The notes under the pieces are model-generated. The model was not told the origin of the DNA. It worked only from the letters and a program-made list of their open reading frames with translations, and searched no databases. From NCBI RefSeq assembly GCF_014639235.1, contig NZ_BMFU01000008.1, forward strand, positions 62,001-126,000: a stretch of 64,000 bases of DNA, read 5' to 3'. This DNA is from Paenibacillus silvae. Lineage in GTDB: Bacteria; Bacillota; Bacilli; Paenibacillales; Paenibacillaceae. The position numbers and the translations under genes were made by a program. Positions 43,919 to 53,465 of the stretch are shown here, in pieces. Every line of letters starts with the position of its first letter. The stretch's first letter is position 1.

Positions 43919-45382
43919 TTGAAAAAGACACTCTCCATGGTCATCGTCCTGAATCTGTTTCTTACCTTTGCTTTTGGCTTCAACGCTTCAGCTAACAATG
44001 AAAATCAAGAAAACCATTCGCAGGAGGAACGCATCACAGAGCAGGTGGTTCAGCCAGACAAGGAAATCATTACAGAACTGACTCAGACCCCCACAGCACT
44101 GGATTCTTCCCCGTTGGTGGAGCACCAGTTCAAAGCTGACGTCAACCTGAATAACAGAGCCGCCACTTCCAAAATGCAAAAAGAGCAAGGAATGTTGTCC
44201 GTGCCGCAATCAGTGAGCACTTCAGCGACAGCAGAAACCACAACTTACACTGGCTACATACAGGAGGAAGGAACCTCCGCCACCTTATACCCTGTCTATG
44301 TGCAACCCGGACATATTTTACAAGTACAAATGGACAATCCGGCCTCTGCACAGCTCGATTATGATCTTTATCTATATGAATTCGATATGTCTACCGGCAA
44401 TTTGAATCCTAATCCGATTGATTACTCCATCTACGGAACGTATCTGATTAATGACGGGAATGGAGCGAGAACTTTATCTGAAAATGTAGGCACGAAGAAC
44501 AGCACCTCCAGCGCCAAGGCTTATTTGATCGAAGCCTACAGCAAGGTCGGCGGCAGCATTAACGAGCCGTTCATTCTGACCGTCTCCACAAGCTCGACGT
44601 ATGATGCCTATGAGACAGATGAGAATGCACTGCATGCCTATCCGCTCACGGTTGCTGTTGGCGGTTCTACACTCGCAACCCGCTCCATTAATTCGGAGAT
44701 TGATCAGGATTGGTACAGAATCACCGTTCCTGAAAGCAGAAACTATGATGCTATGCGCATCACGCTGGATCAGGCCTCTACCACAAACGGATACAAAGCA
44801 GAGTTATACGGTGCGTTAAGCAACAATCGCATGGCCCTGATGCCTGTTGTGAACGGCAATGTGTCTCTCGGAACAGGCACTTATTATCTAAAGGTCTATA
44901 CAACCGATACTTATTCAGATATCAACTATTCACTACATCTGCAGCCTGTATTACGTGCAGATAAAGTGGTGATCACAGGCTACAACTCCAACGGGGGACC
45001 CAATGATTACCCGACTTACGCCTATGGGCGTTACTATCGAATTACAGGGAACAGCTTCACGGTAACCGGTGTTGCCGCAACCTCCGATAACTACGCTGTA
45101 GCCAATGCAGAAGTCGAGGTCATCTGGATCAATGATGCCTGGTCCGAAAGCAGTAACAATCGCTATCGAAGCGCCAAGGTAATGACCAATAGCAGCGGGC
45201 AGTTCACTGCAACATTATCTCTTCCCCCTTCTGCCGGAAGCCTCAGTCAATACTTGCCAGGAGCGATAAGCTTTACGCATTATTTTGATCTTTGTGCTGT
45301 AGTCGCCAAGGTCACCGATCGTCCAAGCGCCAATGATTCAGATATCGTTTATCACTTTGCATACAGTATCTACGGCGGTTAG
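43919..45382 (+). CDS. Secreted protein with PPC-like beta domains
   Basis: 487 residues. TTG start at 43919 follows GAGGAG by eight bases; the ATG at 43868 has no such site. Signal peptide 1-25 ('FNASANN'). After an acidic, Gln/Glu-rich stretch (25-110), residues 110-360 contain two bacterial pre-peptidase C-terminal-like units ('YTGYIQEEGTSATLYPVYVQPGHILQVQMDNP', 'INSEIDQDWYRITVPES', 'GTYYLKVYT'). Residues 365-487 look like a further beta domain with an immunoglobulin-like 'VEVIWINDAW' and 'TNSSGQFTATLSLP'. No protease active site. Probably an extracellular binding or accessory protein. A terminator follows. Confidence 0.85.
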   Translation: MKKTLSMVIVLNLFLTFAFGFNASANNENQENHSQEERITEQVVQPDKEIITELTQTPTALDSSPLVEHQFKADVNLNNRAATSKMQKEQGMLSVPQSVSTSATAETTTYTGYIQEEGTSATLYPVYVQPGHILQVQMDNPASAQLDYDLYLYEFDMSTGNLNPNPIDYSIYGTYLINDGNGARTLSENVGTKNSTSSAKAYLIEAYSKVGGSINEPFILTVSTSSTYDAYETDENALHAYPLTVAVGGSTLATRSINSEIDQDWYRITVPESRNYDAMRITLDQASTTNGYKAELYGALSNNRMALMPVVNGNVSLGTGTYYLKVYTTDTYSDINYSLHLQPVLRADKVVITGYNSNGGPNDYPTYAYGRYYRITGNSFTVTGVAATSDNYAVANAEVEVIWINDAWSESSNNRYRSAKVMTNSSGQFTATLSLPPSAGSLSQYLPGAISFTHYFDLCAVVAKVTDRPSANDSDIVYHFAYSIYGG

Positions 45383-45397
45383 ATCGAAACGAACAGA

Positions 45398-45437
45398 GCA
45401 ACGAGCGGTTGAAGAAACCGTCCGTTGCTTATTTTTG
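45398..45437 (+). terminator. Terminator after the secreted PPC-like gene
   Basis: GCAACGAGCGGTT / AAACCGTCCGTTGC stem with a short loop and ATTTTTG tail, 16 bases after the stop. Confidence 0.8.
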
Positions 45438-45543
45438 TCCATATCTATTCAATTTATGGAATATTATTCCGATAACAAGAAGAGACAACGATGATGTGGA
45501 CATGAAGTTTCGAAAATCATTTTACGAATAGGGGTGTTCATGA

Positions 45544-46407
45544 ATGAAGGTTCAACATACAGCTCTGTTTGATCTCAAAGCATACACTCAATCCAAACCA
45601 CCGACAGCGCGCGCAGATCAACCAACAATGGCCACGGGGAAATTCGACTTGTCCCATAACACAGATACCGTAGAGATCAGCACGACCTCCAGACAGCTGG
45701 CCTCGTCTGATATCGTGAATCATGCCGCACGCTACTTTGGCACCGTTCAGATCACTGAATCGCTGGAGCGATCCCTCCAGGATCAGTCTCCAGAGGTGAA
45801 GGAGGCGGTATACGGCATCATTCAGTCCAATTTTATTACCGATGTTCCAGAAGAAGACCACCGATCCGCTTTACTCGAGCTGGGCCTTGCACAAGCCAAA
45901 TACATAGCCGATAACTACATGAAGGGCGATCAGGCAGCAGCATTCATGGATACGATCCGTCAGATCGGGTCCATCTCCACAACAAGAACGATCAACCCAG
46001 ACACCAAACAAATCCAATACGACACTCCGCCGCAAAGGCCTGTAGGTGCACCAGAAGACTATGTTGATCTCAATTACATGATGCGTAAATTCCAGCCCGA
46101 AACCTACAACAAGCTTCAGGATGCCATAGTAAACGGGAAAGACTGGAGCCGCATTCTTACCGATTTTGCGAAGAAGGCTTCAACCAATCAGGATTGGTTG
46201 AAGGAATATCATGAAGCCGCCAATCAGCCCTCAGGCATTCTGCCTGCCCGGAACAGATTTGAGCATGTGGATACTTCTGGCTTGAGCTCGTTTGCCAGTT
46301 CAGTTCAGGATATCATCGCTCAGATGGATTCAACAAACAACATGTTTCTGACAGACAACTTACAAGCATTCATCCGTAAGCTCGGTTCACAAGCAAATGT
46401 GACCTAG
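45544..46407 (+). CDS. Hypothetical protein, no recognised domain
   Basis: 287 residues, ATG at 45544 after AGGGGTG. No signal peptide or membrane span. The N-terminal 45 residues are polar and probably disordered, with 'DTVEISTTSRQLAS' that recalls the head of FlgM or flagellar-export proteins ('D.VEIS....L'), then a helical body ('DQSPEVKEAVYGIIQSNFI', 'LGLAQAKYIADNYM'). I cannot assign a function; a protein exported without a signal peptide is one possibility. Flanked by its own terminator and by a secreted protein gene. Confidence 0.75.
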   Translation: MKVQHTALFDLKAYTQSKPPTARADQPTMATGKFDLSHNTDTVEISTTSRQLASSDIVNHAARYFGTVQITESLERSLQDQSPEVKEAVYGIIQSNFITDVPEEDHRSALLELGLAQAKYIADNYMKGDQAAAFMDTIRQIGSISTTRTINPDTKQIQYDTPPQRPVGAPEDYVDLNYMMRKFQPETYNKLQDAIVNGKDWSRILTDFAKKASTNQDWLKEYHEAANQPSGILPARNRFEHVDTSGLSSFASSVQDIIAQMDSTNNMFLTDNLQAFIRKLGSQANVT

Positions 46408-46424
46408 CAGAAGCACAGTAGAAT

Positions 46425-46460
46425 AAAGGCGCTGCTCACAATTGCTGGAGCAGCGCCTTT
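46425..46460 (+). terminator. Terminator after the hypothetical gene at 45544
   Basis: AAAGGCGCTGCTC / GAGCAGCGCCTTT perfect 13-base stem with a ten-base loop, 17 bases after the stop. May also slow transcription from the minus-strand operon ending at 46567. Confidence 0.85.
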
Positions 46461-46566
46461 ATAGTTCCCTCTCTAGCCATGCTGCATGGCTTAGACAGAA
46501 ATTTTATTTTCCCCATATCCGGTGATCCTGCTATATCCGGCGACCACTCCAGAGACAAGCTTGCAT

Positions 46567-48426
46567 TCACGTCAATGTCAGCACAATCCGATCACCGGAA
46601 CGGGTAATTTTGTAGATTCCTTTTTGCATATCAATGCCGTAGTGTTTTTTCAGCAGCCATTTGGCGTTAAGGTCGGTCTCAACTACCACCAGGTAATCGT
46701 AATTACTCAGCAGATTGTCCATATTATCCTCATAGAACAGCACAATACCGTCAACATTCGGTGCGTACAGAAAATATCGGCCGACATATTGCATGTAATA
46801 ACTGGTCACCTGCTGATCGCGGTCTGACCCATAGAACAGATATCGATTCATATCTTCTTTGCCGCCCGTATACCATCGATCTCCCGTCACCGCATGGACC
46901 TCGTAGGGCAATGTTTTGTCATAGGCTTTGGTAATCGAGATCATACCGTTATATTCCGACAAAAGCGTAGTAGCCGCGAGTGCCGTACAGGCGATAATGC
47001 CCTGCTGGTAGCGTCTCTTGGACTGCACTGACTTGAATGCCTGATAATCGGGCACCTCACCAATGCGATAATGAAATGTACGCTCGATGTCAATAGCAGC
47101 ACAGAGCACCAATCCGCCGGCAAACAGCACAACAATACTTGAAGCGTAACGTTCGAACCCGGCCAGACGGATCGCTTCATCCAGTGGCATGGAGAACAGA
47201 TACAGCGCCAGAATACCGGCATAATACAGGACAACCACCACATCCAGTGCAATTAATGCTTTCCACAGATTCCACTTCTTCTTCAACACCACATAGGCCA
47301 CAATGGAGGCAGCAATCGCCGCGATCTGAAAGATAACAAGCCCCAGCACAGGTCTGGTCGTAATATCTACGCTGGATTTCAGGAAGAGCACCAGAATCTC
47401 CCACTTCTGCTCTGCCGTTTTGCCTGCTTTAAGCGCTGCGGAGGCCCCTTCAAATTTGTTGTTCACCCCGTGGAATACGGTTGCCATGCGCCAGCTCCAG
47501 CTAAAGTAGGGAAGCAGTGACCCGGCAATTGTGCCCAGTACAGCAAGACCCACCTTCCAGTTGAAGCGCTGCTTATGGGCAAGCCACATATATACGAGGA
47601 ACATCAGACCGATGGCTGCAAAAATAATACCGGTGCTTTTGATGATCGTCAGCATGCCTGCAAGCGGAAGAATGATGATACAGGCACGGATGATATCATG
47701 ACGATACTGATATACAGCCGAAATAATCGCCAAAGCGTAGATCGGAAGCAGGAAATCAACCAGCAAATTGGTGATGCGAATTGTCAGGTTGAAAAAAGAT
47801 AAGGTAGACAAGCCAAATCCCAGAAAGGCATACAGCAGAAATCTTTTTTTCTCAGACACGATCCCGAACATCGCATAGAAACACGAGAAGATCAGCAGCC
47901 CCTGCGCCAGCAGCATGATCGGTTGAGTATGCCCCATAAAGCGGCAGATGTAATAGATAAATGATGAGGTGCCAAGCGGATAGTTTTTGAACTCAATCAG
48001 ATCGGAATCCGGCGTCGGAAACGCATTGGTGCTGAGCATATCCTTCACGACAATCGCCCAGTGTGAGAAATTATCGTAGTGTGTCAGTTCGGTATGGAAC
48101 AGGATAATCAGAAAGATGAAGACCCCGCTCAGAAAGCTTAGCTGAAATAAAGAAAAGGATAACGATCCTGCCCCCCGTTTGTTCTGGTACAAGGCTCGAA
48201 TCACTCCGACTCTGAACAGCAGCAATCCCGCCACCAGTACAACAATACTGCCCGTAAACAGCTGCCCTGCCAACCCGGCGAAATAGACGATACAGGCAAT
48301 GGCCGAGAACACAAATATCGGAATGAACTCCCACCGGATGGACATCACTTTACGGACAAACTGCATATAACCGATCATCGATACGATGAGTAAAATGCCC
48401 ATCACAAGTTGAAGCAAAAACAGCAT
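46567..48426 (-). CDS. Polytopic membrane protein of the exopolysaccharide operon (GT-C/polymerase-like)
   Basis: 619 residues with about 12-13 membrane segments in residues 1-470, a cytoplasmic or periplasmic stretch, and a soluble 120-residue tail containing 'TGDRWYTGGKEDMNRYLFYGS' and 'NVDGIVLFYEDNMDNLLSNYDYLVVVE'. An early loop 'HYDNFSHWAIVVKDML' with acidic and His residues resembles GT-C glycosyltransferases or O-antigen-polymerase-like proteins. TAGGAGA precedes the ATG, 11 bases after the synthase stop, so it is the third gene of the operon. Likely role: glycosyl transfer or polymer export; not certain. Confidence 0.75.
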   Translation of the reverse strand: MLFLLQLVMGILLIVSMIGYMQFVRKVMSIRWEFIPIFVFSAIACIVYFAGLAGQLFTGSIVVLVAGLLLFRVGVIRALYQNKRGAGSLSFSLFQLSFLSGVFIFLIILFHTELTHYDNFSHWAIVVKDMLSTNAFPTPDSDLIEFKNYPLGTSSFIYYICRFMGHTQPIMLLAQGLLIFSCFYAMFGIVSEKKRFLLYAFLGFGLSTLSFFNLTIRITNLLVDFLLPIYALAIISAVYQYRHDIIRACIIILPLAGMLTIIKSTGIIFAAIGLMFLVYMWLAHKQRFNWKVGLAVLGTIAGSLLPYFSWSWRMATVFHGVNNKFEGASAALKAGKTAEQKWEILVLFLKSSVDITTRPVLGLVIFQIAAIAASIVAYVVLKKKWNLWKALIALDVVVVLYYAGILALYLFSMPLDEAIRLAGFERYASSIVVLFAGGLVLCAAIDIERTFHYRIGEVPDYQAFKSVQSKRRYQQGIIACTALAATTLLSEYNGMISITKAYDKTLPYEVHAVTGDRWYTGGKEDMNRYLFYGSDRDQQVTSYYMQYVGRYFLYAPNVDGIVLFYEDNMDNLLSNYDYLVVVETDLNAKWLLKKHYGIDMQKGIYKITRSGDRIVLTLT

Positions 48427-48437
48427 GTCTATCTCTC

Positions 48438-50729
48438 CTACCCCTCTTTGGTGAAACGCTCGGTTTGTGGACGAATCAAATCACTCAGCAGTTGATCAAT
48501 CAATCCACGCCCCAGGATCTCGTCTATATTCTCTACGGAGAGAAGCACTTCACGTTTGTTCGCTGTTGTTTTTCCCGTATGTTTCAAGATCACTTCAATA
48601 TTGCTGTCCGTATAAAAAGTAACCTCTGACCCTTCTGCTATGTTACCTTGCAGACCCGTCGCAGAGAAGAAACGATAGTTAAAGCTGCGCAATGTGCAGC
48701 TCGCATGGTTTGTGAACGTCACGGGAAGATGGAGGGAAAGCCGCGGCATCTTCCGCTGATCCGACTTCTGCCGTACAATCCGTTTTTTCACATTGCGCAG
48801 CATATCATCATACGCCGTATCCCACAGATTCATCTGCTCCGGCAGCGAGTGCTTCCGATCGTAGATCAGCTGCATATACTGGCGATTGTCCGTCTCACTA
48901 ATCGGTTGAACCGTTGCTGAATAACGCCACCCGTCTCCATCTGCTTTGACATAAACGATCACAGCATCGAGATTCGCCTCATACCGTTCCGATTGGACGA
49001 CCAGAGAGATCGTCTTCTGCTCGGGTAAATAGATCGGGTATGGCACATAGAAGGCAATGCCGTTCTCCGATAGATCAACGGTTTTCCCCTCATAACGCAG
49101 CGTACTGTCCGGATAACCGATCGTTACATTCTCTTGTGCTCGAATACGTTCGTTCTCCCTGTACGCCCGGCGTCCAATCATGAAGAACAGCGCGTAAAGC
49201 AAGGCAATCATATTGTGAACGAGCCAGAAAATGATAATGCTGCTGAAAAATAAGGCGATACCGTACTTGCCATTCACGTACCGGATAATGGCAGCGATCG
49301 ATAGCAGAAGCAGAAAAATATGCGGCAGCGCATATTTCATTGAGACAATCCATTCGCGTCCAGTGGAACGACTTTTGTTCGTTACCTTGAATTTCCGCTC
49401 ACGGATGCCGACCGTTTCCAGGATGACCGGCCAAATGAGATAAGGCATGAAGATCGTATCAATAACCTGACTCCAGCGCTGATTCCGTATGTTGCTGGAC
49501 AGATAACGCATCGACAGGCTGTAGAAGAAATAGGATGGCAGCCAGAAGATCAGAATCTGCCAGAAGGTTGTGTCAACGATCTGAAAATCAAACAGTGCAA
49601 ACAAAATCGGAGACAAAATAAAGATCAGCCGATTAAAAAACGACCACCAATACAAAAAGCTGCTTACATACGTTACCCTCGTCCAGAAAGGCAGCTTTCT
49701 GGAGAACGGTGCACGTGTGTTCTGCAAACTCTGAATAATGCCCCTTGCCCAGCGAATGCGCTGCTTGATCATGCTCGGAATCGTGGTTGTCGTCTGACCC
49801 GCAGCCTGTACCTCCTGCGTGGCATACGTAATATAACCTTCCTGCTGCAGACGTATGCTTGTCTCAAAATCCTCCGTGATCGTATTCAGCGGGAAACCGC
49901 CGATATCCACCATACCTTGCCGGGAGATCACAGTGTTACTGCCCGTATACGCAACCGCATTGGACGCATTGCGCAAAATGTTAACCTCACGCGAGAAGAA
50001 ATCCTGCTCATTCGGGATCCCCTGCTCCGCATACAGATTAAACTGGAACAAATCCGGGTTATAGAAGCTTTGCGGTGTCTGTACCAGTCCAAGCTTGAAG
50101 GTCGGGTCCATCTCGTGCTCACGGCGGAGTCGCCATTCTCCATTTTCTTCAATAAAGGTGGATAGCAGGAAATACGGAACGGTTTTCATCAGAAACGTGT
50201 GCTGCGGGATCATGTCGGCATCAAAGGTAGCAATCAGCGGTGAAGACGTCTTGCTCAGCGCATTATTCAGGTTGCCTGATTTGGCATGCTTGTTGCCAGG
50301 GAACCCCAGATATCCTACACCAAACTGCTTCGCCAGTTCCTCCACTGCAGGTCTGGCACCATCATCACACAGGTAAATGTGTACCTTGGATTTGTCGGGG
50401 TAATCCATAAAGGTACAGGCGTTCACCGTTTTATATAAAAGATCGACAGGTTCGTTATGTGTGGCAATAAACACATCGACATGCGGATAATATTCATCCG
50501 GTATGACCGGGAAATCGAGCTGCGCCCGTTTCTTCTGCATCTTTTGAAAAAACAATTCAAATGTCGTGCCTACGGTGACCGTCTCTGCAATAATGAGCAG
50601 CATGCCAAATATAACATTTAGCACCCCTTCTCCCCAAGGGAGCGTGAAGAACGTACGCCAGATCAGATAGATCGTCATGAGAATCATCGTAATGATGAAA
50701 AAAACATTTTGCCTTTTCTCGTTTTGCAC
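48438..50729 (-). CDS. BcsA-like family 2 glycosyltransferase with PilZ domain
   Basis: 763 residues. The GTG at 50729 overlaps the stop of the preceding gene (TAGTG) and follows AAGGAGG; the longer frame from 50762 translates that site. Membrane segments at 10-60 and after 350. Processive GT-A motifs: 'DDG' 122-124, 'DAD' 170-172, 'TED' 285-287, 'QRIRW' 323-327. A PilZ domain (about 520-620) has both c-di-GMP motifs, 'RENER' (524-528) and 'DLSENG' (552-557). A second C-terminal block (about 660-755, 'QRKMPRLSLHLPVTF') is PilZ-like but lacks the DxSxxG motif. Should make a beta-linked polymer under c-di-GMP control. No BcsB or BcsZ nearby. Confidence 0.93.
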   Translation of the reverse strand: MQNEKRQNVFFIITMILMTIYLIWRTFFTLPWGEGVLNVIFGMLLIIAETVTVGTTFELFFQKMQKKRAQLDFPVIPDEYYPHVDVFIATHNEPVDLLYKTVNACTFMDYPDKSKVHIYLCDDGARPAVEELAKQFGVGYLGFPGNKHAKSGNLNNALSKTSSPLIATFDADMIPQHTFLMKTVPYFLLSTFIEENGEWRLRREHEMDPTFKLGLVQTPQSFYNPDLFQFNLYAEQGIPNEQDFFSREVNILRNASNAVAYTGSNTVISRQGMVDIGGFPLNTITEDFETSIRLQQEGYITYATQEVQAAGQTTTTIPSMIKQRIRWARGIIQSLQNTRAPFSRKLPFWTRVTYVSSFLYWWSFFNRLIFILSPILFALFDFQIVDTTFWQILIFWLPSYFFYSLSMRYLSSNIRNQRWSQVIDTIFMPYLIWPVILETVGIRERKFKVTNKSRSTGREWIVSMKYALPHIFLLLLSIAAIIRYVNGKYGIALFFSSIIIFWLVHNMIALLYALFFMIGRRAYRENERIRAQENVTIGYPDSTLRYEGKTVDLSENGIAFYVPYPIYLPEQKTISLVVQSERYEANLDAVIVYVKADGDGWRYSATVQPISETDNRQYMQLIYDRKHSLPEQMNLWDTAYDDMLRNVKKRIVRQKSDQRKMPRLSLHLPVTFTNHASCTLRSFNYRFFSATGLQGNIAEGSEVTFYTDSNIEVILKHTGKTTANKREVLLSVENIDEILGRGLIDQLLSDLIRPQTERFTKEG

Positions 50730-51823
50730 TACGCCTGCTTCCTCCTTGCTGCAAATACCCACCTCCGCTGCAGTTGAAAGCTTAACAGGAACAGAAGAAC
50801 GTCACAGACAAACTTCGCCGCTTTCTCGTCAACCTGGAATAGGGTATGGAATAAATATACTCCTGTGCTCGAAAGTATAATAATAAGACCACACAGCGTC
50901 AGATAGCGCCATAGGCTGCCCCTGCTGTCTTCCTTGCGAAACACATAATGTCTGTTCAATACATAATTGACAACGATGGATATGACACGCGCAATCACGG
51001 TAGCGAGCAGAATTCGTAAATAATGCTGATCGCCCATCATTGGACGCAGCGAATCAATCAGAAACCAGGCAATGCCCAGATCGACCACCGAGCTGGCCAC
51101 CGAGGATGAGATGAAACGAAAAAAGTTCGAGAACAGCACTCCCATCACCCGCGCACTATCCTGAATGGCTTTGAAGTGCGTGCCTGCGTTACCATTCTCA
51201 TAGATGACTTGAATGGGTACGGTATGAATGGCGATACCTGACTGAATGCAGGAGATCAGCATTTGCAGTTCATATTCAAACCGCTTGCCGCGCACGTCCA
51301 GCATAAAGGACAGCAGCCCTGTGCCAAAGGCGCGAAGTCCCGTCTGAGTATCAGACAGTTTCTTACCATACAGCAGGGCAAAAATAAAGGAAGTCATCCG
51401 ATTCCCAAACAACGACTTGGGCGGAATATCGCCTGCACTGAAATCCCGCACACCGAGCAGCAGATCATTCGGACGTCGTTTGGCTTCCTCTGCAATGCGA
51501 TACACATCCTCCGCAGCATGCTGTCCATCCGAATCCGCCGTAACGACATAGTGAGCATCACCGTAATGCTGGGCAATATATCGGAAGCCCGTCTTAAGCG
51601 CCTCACCCTTTCCCCGATTCTCTTCATGATACAGGACAAAGCATCCATTATGTTCCAAATTTTCGAAGATGTGCTTGTAATTTTCCCCAGATCCATCATC
51701 CACGATTACCAATTTTGCAAAACCATATTTTTGTAACTGACGTACGTAGGATAAAAGTCTATCATCTGGTTCCAGAGATGGAATAAGGATGATCGTTTCG
51801 TCCTTTTCTTTAGCTATAATCAT
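50729..51823 (-). CDS. Glycosyltransferase family 2 fused to GtrA-like membrane domain
   Basis: 364 residues. Residues 1-220 are a DPM1-type GT2 with 'VDDGS' (41-45), 'NRGKGEALKTG' (69-79) and 'DSDGQH' (97-102); 235-358 are four membrane segments of GtrA type ('VVDLGIAWFL', 'VVNYVLNRHYVFRKE', 'QRRWVF'). Such fusions add a sugar to undecaprenyl phosphate and help flip it. First gene of the three-gene operon, with coupled translation into the PilZ synthase. The likely product is a lipid-linked sugar donor for the exopolysaccharide. Confidence 0.92.
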   Translation of the reverse strand: MIIAKEKDETIILIPSLEPDDRLLSYVRQLQKYGFAKLVIVDDGSGENYKHIFENLEHNGCFVLYHEENRGKGEALKTGFRYIAQHYGDAHYVVTADSDGQHAAEDVYRIAEEAKRRPNDLLLGVRDFSAGDIPPKSLFGNRMTSFIFALLYGKKLSDTQTGLRAFGTGLLSFMLDVRGKRFEYELQMLISCIQSGIAIHTVPIQVIYENGNAGTHFKAIQDSARVMGVLFSNFFRFISSSVASSVVDLGIAWFLIDSLRPMMGDQHYLRILLATVIARVISIVVNYVLNRHYVFRKEDSRGSLWRYLTLCGLIIILSSTGVYLFHTLFQVDEKAAKFVCDVLLFLLSFQLQRRWVFAARRKQA

Positions 51824-52040
51824 CCAAAATTAGCCCCAATTCGCCATATTTTGATCCAACATTTTCTACATTTTTGTATCGATATGTTCTATGAATATAG
51901 GAGAGTATACCACTGAAAAGGTAGACGGTAAACGAGAAAATTTGTAATCTACTGGTAAAAAAGACTTACAATTTTATACAATAAATATAGTCATAGCAGA
52001 CTACAACGTACTAATAAATTAAACTTTGAGACACAAGCAC
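51824..52040. other. AT-rich gap upstream of the exopolysaccharide operon
   Basis: Presumed promoter region of the operon. No riboswitch fold (including c-di-GMP types) could be recognised by eye. Confidence 0.35.
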
Positions 52041-52072
52041 AAAAAAACCACCTGTCAATTAGACAGGTGGTT
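52041..52072 (-). terminator. Terminator of the OFA transporter gene
   Basis: AACCACCTGTC / GACAGGTGGTT perfect 11-base stem, loop AATTA; the A-run at 52041-52047 is a U-tract on the minus strand. Confidence 0.88.
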
Positions 52073-52154
52073 CGTAGTTTCTGATTTAATATGTTAAGCT
52101 ATGCTTGCCAATCATTAGAATTCTGTTCGCCTGCGAGATTACATCTATCCTCCA

Positions 52155-53423
52155 TCAAGCCATTACGTTAGGATGATTAATTGTCTTGTCATCCCGACGT
52201 TTAACGGCCCATTTGTATACAAATGTAAGAATGAATCCGGTCAGTCCACAGATGGCCGCAATAACAAAAGCTCTCTGGTAACTGCCATCCGCGCTGTATA
52301 CATTTCTCATAATCGATGGTCCGAAGTATCCAGCAAGTGCAAAGCCGATAAACATAATTCCGTAATTCACGCTGTTGTTTTTGGCCCCGAACTGGTCGGC
52401 GGTAAAGCCCGGGAATACGCCCATTAGTGCCCCAAAGCTTAGACCAATGATAGAAATCCCCATATAAAATGTGGCTACACTATTTTCTCCGGATAAATAC
52501 AGCAGAATTAGCCCGGCTACAGATAACAGAGACGTAATGGCGAGCGTATTGATGCGGCCAATTTTGTCCGAGACATACCCTGCCAGAATCCGTCCCCCTG
52601 TATTAAACAGCGCCAGAACAGAAACGACGGTTGTTGCAGCTGCAGCCGATAATCCCACCATCTTCTGCGCGATAGGTGAGGCTTGAGAGACACACATCAG
52701 TCCCGCAAACGCCCCGCTAATGAGCAGCAAAATCATTACATAGAAGATCGGGCTTGCCAGCATGCCTCTCCAGTTCTTATCTTCTCTAAGCGCTTGGCTG
52801 ACATGAGCAGTTTTGGGTGCCCAGCCTGTTGGAACAAAATCAGCCGGGCATTTCTCAATAAAGAACGAGGCTACACAGATAATGATCAGAAAGGCGGTTC
52901 CAATAATAAAGAAGGCAGAGGTTACACCTGAGTTGCTGATAAACATATTAGCAATCGGAGGAATGATGACTGAGCTTAAACCATAAGCAGCTGTTGTCAC
53001 GCCCCCAACTAATCCACGTTTATCCGGGAAAAATTTGATCGAGTTGCTGATGGTGCAGCCATAGATCATACCTGTTCCGAGTCCAAGCACGATCCCGTAA
53101 GCAAATACCAGAAAACCTACAGACGTTGCGAAGCCGGATAGAATCATACCGCCCCCGAATAAAATACCGCCAACGAGAATGACTTTTTTGGGTCCGAATC
53201 GGTCATTAATCCAACCACCCGAGATCATCGTAATTGGCCCGACCGAATTACAAATGGTGAACACAATCGCCAAATCTCCTGGTGTTAATGTACGCCCGAT
53301 GAGGCCACTTAAATAAGCTGCCATTGGAGCAGCAAATACACTCCATGCATAGATGGAGCCAATACATAGATTAATGAAGCAGCTTGCAATCAGAATAATC
53401 CATCTCTTTTTTGTCAGTTCCAC
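52155..53423 (-). CDS. OFA-family MFS transporter (oxalate/formate antiporter type)
   Basis: 422 residues, GTG start after AGGAGAT. Twelve membrane segments and the OFA family signatures: 'CFINLCIGSIYAWSVFAAPM' at the start, 'GPITMISGGWINDRFGPKKVILVGG' (MFS loop 2-3), 'GLGTGMIYGCTISNSIKFFPDKRGLVGG', 'NTGGRILAGYVSDKIGR' and 'MGVFPGFTADQFGAKNNSVNYGIMF'. Members move monocarboxylates such as formate, oxalate, lactate or pyruvate; the substrate cannot be told here. No formate or oxalate enzymes are adjacent. An FNR-like palindrome lies 43 bases upstream of the start, suggesting oxygen-dependent control. Confidence 0.93.
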   Translation of the reverse strand: MELTKKRWIILIASCFINLCIGSIYAWSVFAAPMAAYLSGLIGRTLTPGDLAIVFTICNSVGPITMISGGWINDRFGPKKVILVGGILFGGGMILSGFATSVGFLVFAYGIVLGLGTGMIYGCTISNSIKFFPDKRGLVGGVTTAAYGLSSVIIPPIANMFISNSGVTSAFFIIGTAFLIIICVASFFIEKCPADFVPTGWAPKTAHVSQALREDKNWRGMLASPIFYVMILLLISGAFAGLMCVSQASPIAQKMVGLSAAAATTVVSVLALFNTGGRILAGYVSDKIGRINTLAITSLLSVAGLILLYLSGENSVATFYMGISIIGLSFGALMGVFPGFTADQFGAKNNSVNYGIMFIGFALAGYFGPSIMRNVYSADGSYQRAFVIAAICGLTGFILTFVYKWAVKRRDDKTINHPNVMA

Positions 53424-53465
53424 TGAGATCGTATCTCCTCATGATTGTATTGTGTTGTTTTTTAA

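Noticed and set aside
51824..52040. c-di-GMP riboswitch upstream of the exopolysaccharide operon
   Set aside because: No recognisable conserved core or paired helices by eye; would need a covariance-model search.
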